A stretch of DNA of 64,000 nt from SHZI01 sp040080965 (GTDB lineage Bacteria > Pseudomonadota > Gammaproteobacteria > Steroidobacterales > GCA-2729495): contig JBEBHH010000003.1 of assembly GCA_040080965.1 (NCBI GenBank), forward strand, positions 124,001 to 188,000, given 5' to 3'. A program made the translations under genes and the position numbers. Below, piece by piece: positions 45,816 through 53,352 of the stretch. Under the pieces are notes generated by a model, which was not told the origin of the DNA, ran no database searches, and worked only from the letters and a program-made list of their open reading frames with translations. Numbering within the stretch: the stretch's first letter is position 1; each line of letters opens with the position of its first letter.

Positions 45816-47429
45816 ATGGAGCCCACTGACCCCACCCCCCGGCTTGACCGCCGGGAACTCCTCACGGCTGCCGCGGGCCTGGCGGCTGCCGCCGGGCTGA
45901 CCGGCGTGGCCCCGCCCGCCGCGGCGGCCCGCCGCGTGTCGTCCCCTGCCTGGCCCTACGACAGCTTCCGGGATTACATCCAGGCTCTCGAGGACCATGG
46001 CTTGTTGCTGCGCGTCCCGCGACTTGACCAGGACCGGTACGAGATGACTGCGCTCACCTATCGCCTCATCGACGAGTTCGGGTGGCAGGGCGCGCCGGCC
46101 CTGCTGGCCGAGGAGGTCAGGCAGGACGGGCGGTGGATGCAGGGGCCAGTGGTCACCAATCACCAGGGCCATTGGGACACCGAGGCCATCATCTGGGGCC
46201 GGGAGCCGGTGGCGGGTCACCCCATCGAGACCTATCGCGGGATGCTGGGGCACTGCACGGACCTCATCACGCGAGGCGGCGGCAAGCTGCCGGTCATTCC
46301 GCCCCGTCCGTTGCAGGCGGCGGCAGCCCCGGTGAAGGAGATCGTTCTCCGTGGCGACCAGGTGAACCTGCTGGACTTTGCCTTCCTCAAGTCCAACCCG
46401 GGGGATTCCGGCCGGTACATCAACACCGGTTCGGTATTCACCAGCGATCCGGAGCTCGGCCAGAACTTCGGCACGTACCGTTGCGAGATCAAGGGCCCCC
46501 GCCGCCTGGGCGTAAATTCAGAGGAGAACCAGACCGGCTGGAAGATGCTCACGAAGAAGATCGAGCGCGGCGAAAAGCGTTGCCCGGTTTCCATCGTGCT
46601 GGGCCAGGATCCGCTGACCTGGGTCGTGAGCTCGTCGCCGCTGTCCAAGGGCGGTGCCGATGAACTGGCAATCGCTGGCGGGCTCCGGGGCAAGGCGGTG
46701 GACGTCGTGAAGTGCGAGACCAACGATTTCCTCGTGCCGGCGCACGCGGAGATCGTGATCGAAGGCGACATCCTGCTGGACCAGCTCGAGCCCGAGGGGC
46801 CCTTCGGCGAGATGTACGGTTACCTCGGGGCGAAGAAGGAGCGCAACTTCGTCATGGACGTGACCTGCGTGACCCACCGGCGGAAGCCCTGGGTACTGAA
46901 TCACTACACTGGCGTCACCCGGGGGTACTGCACGGCGCCGCTCGAGGCCTTTGCGTTCTACCGGATCAGGAAGGCCATTCCCGACGCCGTGGCCTTCCAC
47001 TCCCCGGTCGGCCTCACCGGCTACGGATTCCTCGCGATCGACAAGAAGCGACCCGGCCACGGGCTGGAACTAGGCAAGCAGCTGACGGCGATCATGGGCA
47101 GGAACAAGATCTGCGTCGTGGTGGACCGGGACGTGGATGTCCTCAACGAGGAGGAAGTCCTCCAGGCTGTCGGCGCCCGGTGGCAGCCCTACCCGGCCTC
47201 CGCCATAACCCCGGAAGCGAAGGGTAACCCGCTGGACCCGAGCCTCCGGAAGCGGCCCCTGAGCAGCAACATCGTCATCGACGCCACGAAGCAGTGGCCG
47301 GAAGAGGGTGGGCCCTCCATCTACCCGGAGCGCAATCGGGACCTGTTAACCCGCCTGGCGCCGGATTCGTGGCAGCTTGTCGACGGGAACTGGGACCGCT
47401 ACCTGAAGTACTGGAAGCGGAACAGCTAG
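45816..47429 (+). CDS. UbiD-family decarboxylase with a Tat-like leader
   Basis: This encodes 537 residues of the prenylated-FMN decarboxylase family. I chose ATG 45816, preceded by GGAAGGA with seven-base spacing. Residues 9-40 hold twin arginines (Arg12-Arg13, RRELLTAAAG) and a long Ala-rich hydrophobic segment ending AAAARR, which looks like a Tat signal. The catalytic core is normal: INTGSVFTSDPELGQNFGTYR, GQDP and EPEGPFGEMYGY, with Glu327 and Glu332 spaced like the active-site glutamates of Fdc1. It probably decarboxylates or carboxylates an aromatic or unsaturated acid. UbiX, which makes the cofactor, is not in the window. Export of a UbiD enzyme would be unusual. Confidence 0.88.
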   Translation: MEPTDPTPRLDRRELLTAAAGLAAAAGLTGVAPPAAAARRVSSPAWPYDSFRDYIQALEDHGLLLRVPRLDQDRYEMTALTYRLIDEFGWQGAPALLAEEVRQDGRWMQGPVVTNHQGHWDTEAIIWGREPVAGHPIETYRGMLGHCTDLITRGGGKLPVIPPRPLQAAAAPVKEIVLRGDQVNLLDFAFLKSNPGDSGRYINTGSVFTSDPELGQNFGTYRCEIKGPRRLGVNSEENQTGWKMLTKKIERGEKRCPVSIVLGQDPLTWVVSSSPLSKGGADELAIAGGLRGKAVDVVKCETNDFLVPAHAEIVIEGDILLDQLEPEGPFGEMYGYLGAKKERNFVMDVTCVTHRRKPWVLNHYTGVTRGYCTAPLEAFAFYRIRKAIPDAVAFHSPVGLTGYGFLAIDKKRPGHGLELGKQLTAIMGRNKICVVVDRDVDVLNEEEVLQAVGARWQPYPASAITPEAKGNPLDPSLRKRPLSSNIVIDATKQWPEEGGPSIYPERNRDLLTRLAPDSWQLVDGNWDRYLKYWKRNS

Positions 47430-47457
47430 TCAGGCAGACCGGGCCAGAGGCGCAGGC

Positions 47458-48096
47458 TCAGTGCGCCGGCGCCGCCTTGCTCCCGTGGGCCATCATCAGC
47501 CGGTCCGTCCAGGCGATGCCGATCGCCGACAGGATGAAGATGCTGTGGATCAGGGTCTGCCACATGACGCCATCGAAGGTCACCGTCGTGCAGGCCTTGA
47601 GATTCGACCCCAGTTCGATGCCAGCCTGAACAGCACTCATCCCCGCGGGAGTGCTGCAGAGGGGCAGCCCCCCCAGGGAGCCGGCCTCGATGAAGGTCTT
47701 CAGCAGGTGGATCGAACTGATGCCGATGATCGCCATGGCCAGCTTCACCTTCAGCACCGAGGCATTTACGTGGCTCAGCCATTCCGGCTGGTCGGGATGG
47801 CCCTGGAGATTCAGCCGGGAGACGAAGGTTTCGTAGCCGCCGACGATGACCATCATCAGCAGGTTGGAGATCATCACCACGTCGATCAGGCCGAGCACCA
47901 CCAGCATGATGGACTGCTCGGTCAGGGACGCCGCGTCCGTGATCAGGTGCAGGAGTTCCTTGCCGAACAGGAACACGTAGACGCACTGGGCCAGGATCAG
48001 GCCCAGGTACAGCGGCAGCTGGATCCAGCGGGAGGCGAAGATCAGGGTGGACAGCGGGCCCGGGCCCTGATTCGTGGCGGGTGCGACATTCGGCAT
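47458..48096 (-). CDS. UPF0114 (YqhA/TIGR00645-like) inner membrane protein
   Basis: This 212-residue protein has four likely helices and the family features FASRWIQLPLYLGLILAQCVYVF, LGLIDVVMISNLLMMVIVGGYETFVS and AMAIIGISSIHLLKTFI. Function is unknown in general. The region between helices 3 and 4 (LGGLPLCSTPAGMSAVQAG) is longer than in E. coli YqhA. It is convergent with the UbiD gene and divergent from the next gene 67 bases away. Confidence 0.88.
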   Translation of the reverse strand: MPNVAPATNQGPGPLSTLIFASRWIQLPLYLGLILAQCVYVFLFGKELLHLITDAASLTEQSIMLVVLGLIDVVMISNLLMMVIVGGYETFVSRLNLQGHPDQPEWLSHVNASVLKVKLAMAIIGISSIHLLKTFIEAGSLGGLPLCSTPAGMSAVQAGIELGSNLKACTTVTFDGVMWQTLIHSIFILSAIGIAWTDRLMMAHGSKAAPAH

Positions 48097-48163
48097 GGAG
48101 GGGTTCCTGGAAACGGGTTCGCCTTATACTGCCGCATTCCGCCTCTATCAGGAGCGATTCCCC

Positions 48164-48946
48164 ATGCGTCATTTTCTCCGTGCCCTGTCCGTGGTTGCCC
48201 TTGCTGCTGCAGCACATTCGCCCGCTGCCATTGCCCAGTTCATGCCCGAGAAGCTCTCGCCCATCGGCGAGAAGATCGAGGCGGCGATGAAGAGCGATAT
48301 CCGGCCCGCCGAGGACAAGGCGCGGGATGCCGAGCGCAAGCCGCGCCAGACCCTGGAGTTCTTCGGCCTCAAGGACGACATGCGGGTCGTCGAACTGATC
48401 CCGGCTGGCGGCTACTTCACGAAGATCCTCGGGCAGGTTCTGGCCGACAAGGGCGAGCTGTACGTCGCCATCGGCACGACCCGGCTCGAGCCCGTCCTGA
48501 AGTCCACGCCGGCCCTCGCGAAGGTCAAGGTCGCCCAGACCGACGCGAAGATGGCGCCGGCGCCCGGCAAGATGGGCCTGTTCGACCTCGGCGATTTCTC
48601 CCTCGGCGTGAAGGACGCGGACCTCGTGCTGACCTTCCGCAATTACCACAACCTGACGCCCACCGCCCGGGCCAGCCTGGACCGCGCCGTCTTTGCGGCG
48701 CTCAAGTCCGGCGGCCACTACGGCATCCTGGACCACACCCGGCGGCACAACGAGCCGGAGACCAGCGAGAACTGGCGGCGCGTGGACCCGGTGCTGGTCA
48801 TCAAGGAAGTCCAGGCCGCCGGCTTCGTGCTCGAGGATTTCTCGGGCATCCACTACACGCCGGACGACGAGCTGCGGTACGAAGTAGGCCGCAAGTCGGT
48901 CACCGGCAACACCGACCGGTTCGTGCTGCGCTTCCGGAAGCCCTGA
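48164..48946 (+). CDS. Exported methyltransferase-like protein (COG4798 type)
   Basis: This encodes 260 residues. ATG 48164 follows AGGAG by nine bases, and a signal peptide (ALSVVALAAAAHSPAAIAQ) precedes a Rossmann methyltransferase fold. The SAM-binding strand reads MRVVELIPAGGYFTKILGQVLA, followed by LVLTFRNYHNL and GGHYGILDHTRR. Proteins of this type are annotated as predicted methyltransferases, often with signal peptides, but the substrate is not known. SAM is not known to be available in the periplasm, so activity there is doubtful. It ends 17 bases before the peptidase gene. Confidence 0.8.
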   Translation: MRHFLRALSVVALAAAAHSPAAIAQFMPEKLSPIGEKIEAAMKSDIRPAEDKARDAERKPRQTLEFFGLKDDMRVVELIPAGGYFTKILGQVLADKGELYVAIGTTRLEPVLKSTPALAKVKVAQTDAKMAPAPGKMGLFDLGDFSLGVKDADLVLTFRNYHNLTPTARASLDRAVFAALKSGGHYGILDHTRRHNEPETSENWRRVDPVLVIKEVQAAGFVLEDFSGIHYTPDDELRYEVGRKSVTGNTDRFVLRFRKP

Positions 48947-48963
48947 GCCGGACTCCGCCCGCC

Positions 48964-51240
48964 ATGCGCGGCGCCGCGGTCCCGCTCCTGCTGTTGCTGG
49001 CGGCGACCGCCGGCGCGGAGAAGCTGACGCTGGAGCGCCTCTTCAGCGCGCCGGACCTGTCCGGCGCCAGCCTGCGTGCGCCCCAGGTCTCGCCGGACGG
49101 GCGCCTGGTCACCTACCTGCGGGGCAAGTCGACCGACCCGGGCCAGCTGGATCTCTGGGCCTGGGACGTCCGGGCCCGCCGGCACCGGGTCCTCGTGGAC
49201 TCCGCCGTGCTCGCGCCCGGGGAGCGGGCGTTGTCCGCCGAGGAGGAGGGGCGCCGGGAACGGCAGCGCAGCGCCGCGTTCTCCGGCATCGTCGAGTACC
49301 AGTTCTCCCGGGACTCCCGCCGGCTGCTCGTGCCACTCGCCGGCGACATCTGGGTCTACGACCTGCGCGCGCCGCCGGCCCGGGCGGTGCGCCGCATCAC
49401 CGAGACGGACGCCTGGGAGACGGACGCCCGGCTGTCGCCCGGCGGGCGCTACGTGAGCTTCGTGCGCGACCGGAACCTGGTCATCCACGATCTCCAGACC
49501 GGCCGGGAGCGGCCAGTGACGACGGGGGCGGCGGGAGCCGTCAGCTTCGCCACGGCCGAGTTCGTCGCCCAGGAGGAGATGGGACGCAGCACGGGCTACT
49601 GGTGGTCGCCCGACGACACGCGCATCGCGTACACGCGGGTGGACGAGTCGCCGGTTGCGGAGGTCGAGCGCTTCCAGATCAACGCGGACAGCGTGCAGGT
49701 GATCCGCCAGCGCTATCCCGCCGCCGGCACCCGCAACGCGCTGGTCGAGCTGTTCGTCACGGCGCTCGATGGGAGCGCGCCCGTGCGCGTGGACCTGGGT
49801 CCCGATCCCGACATCTACCTGGCCCGGGTCGACTGGTTTCCCGACGGCAGTACGCTGGCGGTGCAGCGCCAGAGCCGGGACCAGAAGACGCTGACGTTGC
49901 TCGCCGCCGACCCGGCAACCGGCGCCACGCGGGAACTCCTGACCGAGCGGAGCGCGGCGTGGGTGACCCTCAACGACGAGCTCACCTTCCTCGAGGCGTC
50001 GGGCCAGTTCATCTGGGCCTCCAGCCGCAGCGGCTTCCGGCACCTCTACCTGTACGCCCGCGACGGCACGCTGGTGCGGCCCCTCACGGCCGGCGCGTGG
50101 AACGTCGTCGGCGACGGCGGCCGGCGCGCCCTCAAGGGCGTGGACGAGAAGCGCGGCCTGGTGTACTTCACCGCCAGCGCGGAGAGCCCGCTGGAACGCC
50201 ACCTGTACTCCGTTTCCCTGCCGGACCCGGCCCCGGACCCGACGCAGGGCCTGCGCCGCCTGACGGCGGAGCCAGGCTGGCACTCGGTGACCATGCCGGA
50301 AGGCGCGCAGGTGTTTCTCGATACCTGGTCCACGCCCGAGCGGCCGCCCTCGGTGACGTTCCGGGAGGCATCCGGGAAGACGGCGACGGTGCTGGTGCCG
50401 AACGAGCTGGATGCCGGGCACCCTTATGCTCCGTACCTCGACGAGCACGTGCCGACGGAGTTCGGCACGATCCGGGCTGCCAGCGGCGAGGAACTGCATT
50501 ACCAGATCAACAGGCCGCGCGTGCTGGAGCCCGGGCGCCGCTACCCGGTGATCGTGGACGTCTACGGCGGCCCGGAGTCCCAGAGCGTCCGCCGCGCCTG
50601 GCCGAGTTCCGCGCGCAGCAACGCCGGCTTCTTCCACCAGTACCTGGTCCAGCAGGGCTACGTGGTGTTCAGCCTCGACAATCGCGGCACCGGTTACCGG
50701 GGTACCGCCTTCGAGACGGCGCTCCACCGGCAGATGGGTTCGGTGGAAGTGGAGGACCAGGTGCGCGGCGTCGAATTCCTGAAGACGCTGCCCTACGTCG
50801 ACGGGGACCGCATCGGCATCTTCGGCTGGAGCTACGGGGGCTACATGGCCCTGATGTGCGCCCTGCAGGCGCCCGATGCGTTTGCCGCGGCCGTTGCCGG
50901 CGCGCCGGTCACGGACTGGCGGCTGTACGACACCCACTACACCGAGCGCTACATGGGCACGCCCGGGGACAATCCGGCGGGCTACGCGGCGGCAACGGTG
51001 ATGACCCACGCCGGCGGGCTCAGCGCTCCGCTGCTCGTCATCCACGGCATGGCCGACGACAACGTGCTGTTCACCAACAGCACGGCGCTCTTCAAGCGCC
51101 TGCAGGACCTGGGCAAGCCCTTCGACATCATGGCCTACCCCGGCAGCAAGCACGGCCTGCTGCGCGTGCCCGGTACCGGCCGGCATGCCTACGAGACGAT
51201 CGTTCGGTTCTTCGACGAGAAGTTGGCGCCGCGGAACTGA
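48964..51240 (+). CDS. Dipeptidyl peptidase IV-type serine peptidase (S9B)
   Basis: This 758-residue exported enzyme has a signal peptide (to about residue 19), an eight-bladed propeller N-terminal domain, and a C-terminal alpha/beta hydrolase. The nucleophile is Ser623 in GWSYGGYMAL. The catalytic Asp lies in HGMADDNV (Asp698 or 699) and His730 is in GSKHGL. The conserved Glu-Glu pair that binds the peptide N-terminus in DPP-IV is probably FVAQEEMGRS (about residue 200). It cleaves X-Pro or X-Ala dipeptides from peptides in the periplasm. The usual length is about 740 residues. Confidence 0.95.
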   Translation: MRGAAVPLLLLLAATAGAEKLTLERLFSAPDLSGASLRAPQVSPDGRLVTYLRGKSTDPGQLDLWAWDVRARRHRVLVDSAVLAPGERALSAEEEGRRERQRSAAFSGIVEYQFSRDSRRLLVPLAGDIWVYDLRAPPARAVRRITETDAWETDARLSPGGRYVSFVRDRNLVIHDLQTGRERPVTTGAAGAVSFATAEFVAQEEMGRSTGYWWSPDDTRIAYTRVDESPVAEVERFQINADSVQVIRQRYPAAGTRNALVELFVTALDGSAPVRVDLGPDPDIYLARVDWFPDGSTLAVQRQSRDQKTLTLLAADPATGATRELLTERSAAWVTLNDELTFLEASGQFIWASSRSGFRHLYLYARDGTLVRPLTAGAWNVVGDGGRRALKGVDEKRGLVYFTASAESPLERHLYSVSLPDPAPDPTQGLRRLTAEPGWHSVTMPEGAQVFLDTWSTPERPPSVTFREASGKTATVLVPNELDAGHPYAPYLDEHVPTEFGTIRAASGEELHYQINRPRVLEPGRRYPVIVDVYGGPESQSVRRAWPSSARSNAGFFHQYLVQQGYVVFSLDNRGTGYRGTAFETALHRQMGSVEVEDQVRGVEFLKTLPYVDGDRIGIFGWSYGGYMALMCALQAPDAFAAAVAGAPVTDWRLYDTHYTERYMGTPGDNPAGYAAATVMTHAGGLSAPLLVIHGMADDNVLFTNSTALFKRLQDLGKPFDIMAYPGSKHGLLRVPGTGRHAYETIVRFFDEKLAPRN

Positions 51241-51265
51241 GGGGCGCCAGCCGTGCAGGGCGACG

Positions 51266-52468
51266 CTAGCCGCCGGTCAGCACCCTCGACCACCCCAGCT
51301 CGAACCGCAGTGACACCACCCAGGCGTCGTCGAGCGCCGGGTCGTTGCCCGGGTTGATCACGTATTGCACGTCGGGCTGCAGCGTCAGCCAGTCGGTGAT
51401 CGGCGCCCGCCAGGTGAGCTCGAGGGTGGTCTCGTGGCTGTCGGTCTGCAGGCCGTCGAGCTGGCGGCTGTCCTCGAACCCGTCCCCCGCGAGGCCGATG
51501 GCCACCGCCAGGCCGAGCTCGTCGTCCGGCCGCGCTGCCAGGAATCCCGCCAGGCTCGCGCCGAAGCCGACGTAGGTGTCATAGGGATTGAAGCGCTCCT
51601 CGGCCTGTCCCACCCGGAGGAACGCGGCGGCCGACGCCGACTCGCCCCGCCAGACCGTCCGGTCGGCGAACGCGTACCAGCCCTCGTTGCCGTCGTCCTG
51701 CGGCCCTTCCGGAGCCGTGAGTGGGGAGAAATCTGCCGTGTAAACCCAGGCGCCGGCGGCGACCTTGCGCCAGTCGCCGCCGCTCCAGCCGATCTCGGCC
51801 ACGACCAGCGCGCCGTCGTCGTCGGAGAGGTCAATCTCGTTGCTCCCGGGATCGTCCGGGTCGCCGGGCACGCCGTCGAGGACGACGAACTGGCCGTAGC
51901 CGCCGGTGCCCCAGGCGGTGCGGACGCGGAAGGCCAGTGAGGTCACGGGGAAGATGGACGGGCCGTTCAGTCCGCTCTGGCTGAAGTCCGTGCCGATGCC
52001 GTGGGCCGAATTGATGAACAGGCCGCCGGTCTCGGTGGCATCGAATTCCGAATTGAGGTCGTAGAGGCCGAGTCGGAGCGACACGCTGTCGTCGTCCCGC
52101 GGCGCCCAGTCCAGCCAGGCTTCGAAGAGGCGCCAGGCGCCGGGCGCGTCGATGTTGCTCACGACGTGGCTGTCGCCCACGTACTCGGCGCTGAACTCGT
52201 TGGAATTGTTGTGGAGCCCGTACAGGAAGCCGGACAGGCCCGGGATGCCAAAGATGCTGCCCCGGTCTGCCGTGATCTGCAGGTCCAGGTTGTCCAGGTA
52301 AGTGCCCCCGGTCTGCACGCCCCCCGACAGGTTGCTGATCGGCTCACCGGTGTAGACGGCGTCGAAGGTGACGCCGGGTGACCCGGACTGGGCCATCAGC
52401 AACCGGGGCGTGAGTACAAGGACTAGAACCGGCAGAAGGACCGGAACGGGACGAAAAAACGGGGACAA
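51266..52468 (-). CDS. OprB-type carbohydrate-selective porin
   Basis: This encodes a 400-residue outer-membrane beta-barrel. The start is TTG (complement of 52466-52468), supported by AGGAG about eight bases upstream and a signal peptide ending at Leu-Met-Ala-Gln (residue 27). No other start keeps the signal. OprB features include YTGEPISNLSGGVQTGGTYLDNLDL near the N-terminus and a terminal strand of alternating hydrophobic residues (AWVVSLRFELGW). It would let sugars or similar solutes cross the outer membrane. It is convergent with the peptidase gene. Confidence 0.85.
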   Translation of the reverse strand: MSPFFRPVPVLLPVLVLVLTPRLLMAQSGSPGVTFDAVYTGEPISNLSGGVQTGGTYLDNLDLQITADRGSIFGIPGLSGFLYGLHNNSNEFSAEYVGDSHVVSNIDAPGAWRLFEAWLDWAPRDDDSVSLRLGLYDLNSEFDATETGGLFINSAHGIGTDFSQSGLNGPSIFPVTSLAFRVRTAWGTGGYGQFVVLDGVPGDPDDPGSNEIDLSDDDGALVVAEIGWSGGDWRKVAAGAWVYTADFSPLTAPEGPQDDGNEGWYAFADRTVWRGESASAAAFLRVGQAEERFNPYDTYVGFGASLAGFLAARPDDELGLAVAIGLAGDGFEDSRQLDGLQTDSHETTLELTWRAPITDWLTLQPDVQYVINPGNDPALDDAWVVSLRFELGWSRVLTGG

Positions 52469-52528
52469 TCGACGACTCCTGCCGGAACGCGGGACAATCT
52501 ACCAACTCCCGTTGAAGGTCCTCAACCC

Positions 52529-53038
52529 GTGACCATCGTCCTGACCACTCAGCGCCTCACAGTGCGTCAATTCACCACAGCCGATGCCGCGGACCTGCAA
52601 GTGATCTGCGGTGACCGACGCACGATGCGGTACGTGGGAGACGGCATGGTCCTGTCCCGTGCGCGTTGCGCCCAATGGATCGGGGAATCCCTCGCGGACT
52701 ACGTTGCCCGGGGCTACGGGGCGTGGGCGCTGCAGGTGGAAGGCGAGGCGAGCCTGGCGGGCTATTGCGGCATTGTCACCGCGCGCCGACGCGCCGACCC
52801 GGAAATCATCTACGCGCTGCGCCTGTCGCTGTGGGGCAGGGGTCTCGCCAGTGAACTCGTGCCGGCGCTGCTGGCCTACGGCTTTGGGAATTGCGGACTG
52901 CCGCGGCTGGTTGCCACCGTCCGCCCGGAGAATCTCGCGTCAGTGCGGGTCCTGGAGAAGGCCGGCATGAATTGCGCGGGAGAGGAATTGGGCCCCGAGG
53001 GCATCCTGATGCTGATCTACGCCCTGGACGCGGCGTAG
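52529..53038 (+). CDS. GNAT-family N-acetyltransferase (RimJ/RimL-like)
   Basis: This 169-residue enzyme starts at GTG 52529. It shows RLTVRQFTTADAADLQVICG at the N-terminus, YCGIVTARRRADPEIIYAL in the acetyl-CoA region and RLVATVRPENLASVRVLEKAGM near the end, all typical of RimJ/RimL acetyltransferases. The target is unknown. The stop is two bases before a long palindrome. Confidence 0.88.
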   Translation: MTIVLTTQRLTVRQFTTADAADLQVICGDRRTMRYVGDGMVLSRARCAQWIGESLADYVARGYGAWALQVEGEASLAGYCGIVTARRRADPEIIYALRLSLWGRGLASELVPALLAYGFGNCGLPRLVATVRPENLASVRVLEKAGMNCAGEELGPEGILMLIYALDAA

Positions 53039-53040
53039 AA

Positions 53041-53113
53041 GCGAAAAAGGGGACAGATTTATTTGTCCGGGACCCCAGGGGTCCCGGACAAATAAATCTG
53101 TCCCCTTTTTCGC
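53041..53113. repeat. Perfect 73-base palindrome, likely bidirectional terminator (REP-like)
   Basis: Two 36-base arms (53041-53076 and 53078-53113) are perfectly complementary around a single A. Each outer end has GCGAAAAAGGGGACAG, so a T-run terminates the hairpin in both directions. It lies two bases after one gene and two before the other in a convergent pair. From memory, sequences of the form AAAAAGGGGACAGATTTATTT occur in many proteobacterial genomes near REP-associated transposases; that link is not shown here. Confidence 0.9.
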
Positions 53114-53115
53114 TC

Positions 53116-53328
53116 CTACTCCTCCGGCTCGCCTTCCACGTTCCACTTTTCCCGGTGGGCCTGCTCAGCCTGCTGGCGCACGCCCTCGTGCCGGCGCTGG
53201 AGCAGGAGCGTGGAGGGATCACAGACCCGGGCGCGGAGAATGCCGAGGTCGACAGCGGCGTCGAAAAGGCTGGGATACCAGGTCCGCCAGTTCGGCAGAA
53301 GGGCCTCCACCTGTTCGCGAAGATTCAT
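53116..53328 (-). CDS. Small protein of unknown function downstream of hrpB
   Basis: This 70-residue protein begins MNLREQVEALLPNWRTWYP and contains LFDAAVDLGILRARVCDPST before a charged helical end. It sits 24 bases after hrpB on the same strand and ends two bases before the long palindrome. It has no signal or membrane segment. The composition looks like a genuine small soluble protein, but I cannot assign a family. Confidence 0.5.
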   Translation of the reverse strand: MNLREQVEALLPNWRTWYPSLFDAAVDLGILRARVCDPSTLLLQRRHEGVRQQAEQAHREKWNVEGEPEE

Positions 53329-53352
53329 GGCGTCCCGACTCTACACCACGAT

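Noticed and set aside
47461..48963. Open frame extending upstream of the peptidase gene
   Set aside because: The peptidase starts with a good signal peptide at 48964. The upstream part overlaps two other real genes.
53041..53113. Palindrome as the end of an insertion sequence
   Set aside because: No transposase gene or target duplication is nearby, and the palindrome alone fills the gap between two intact genes.
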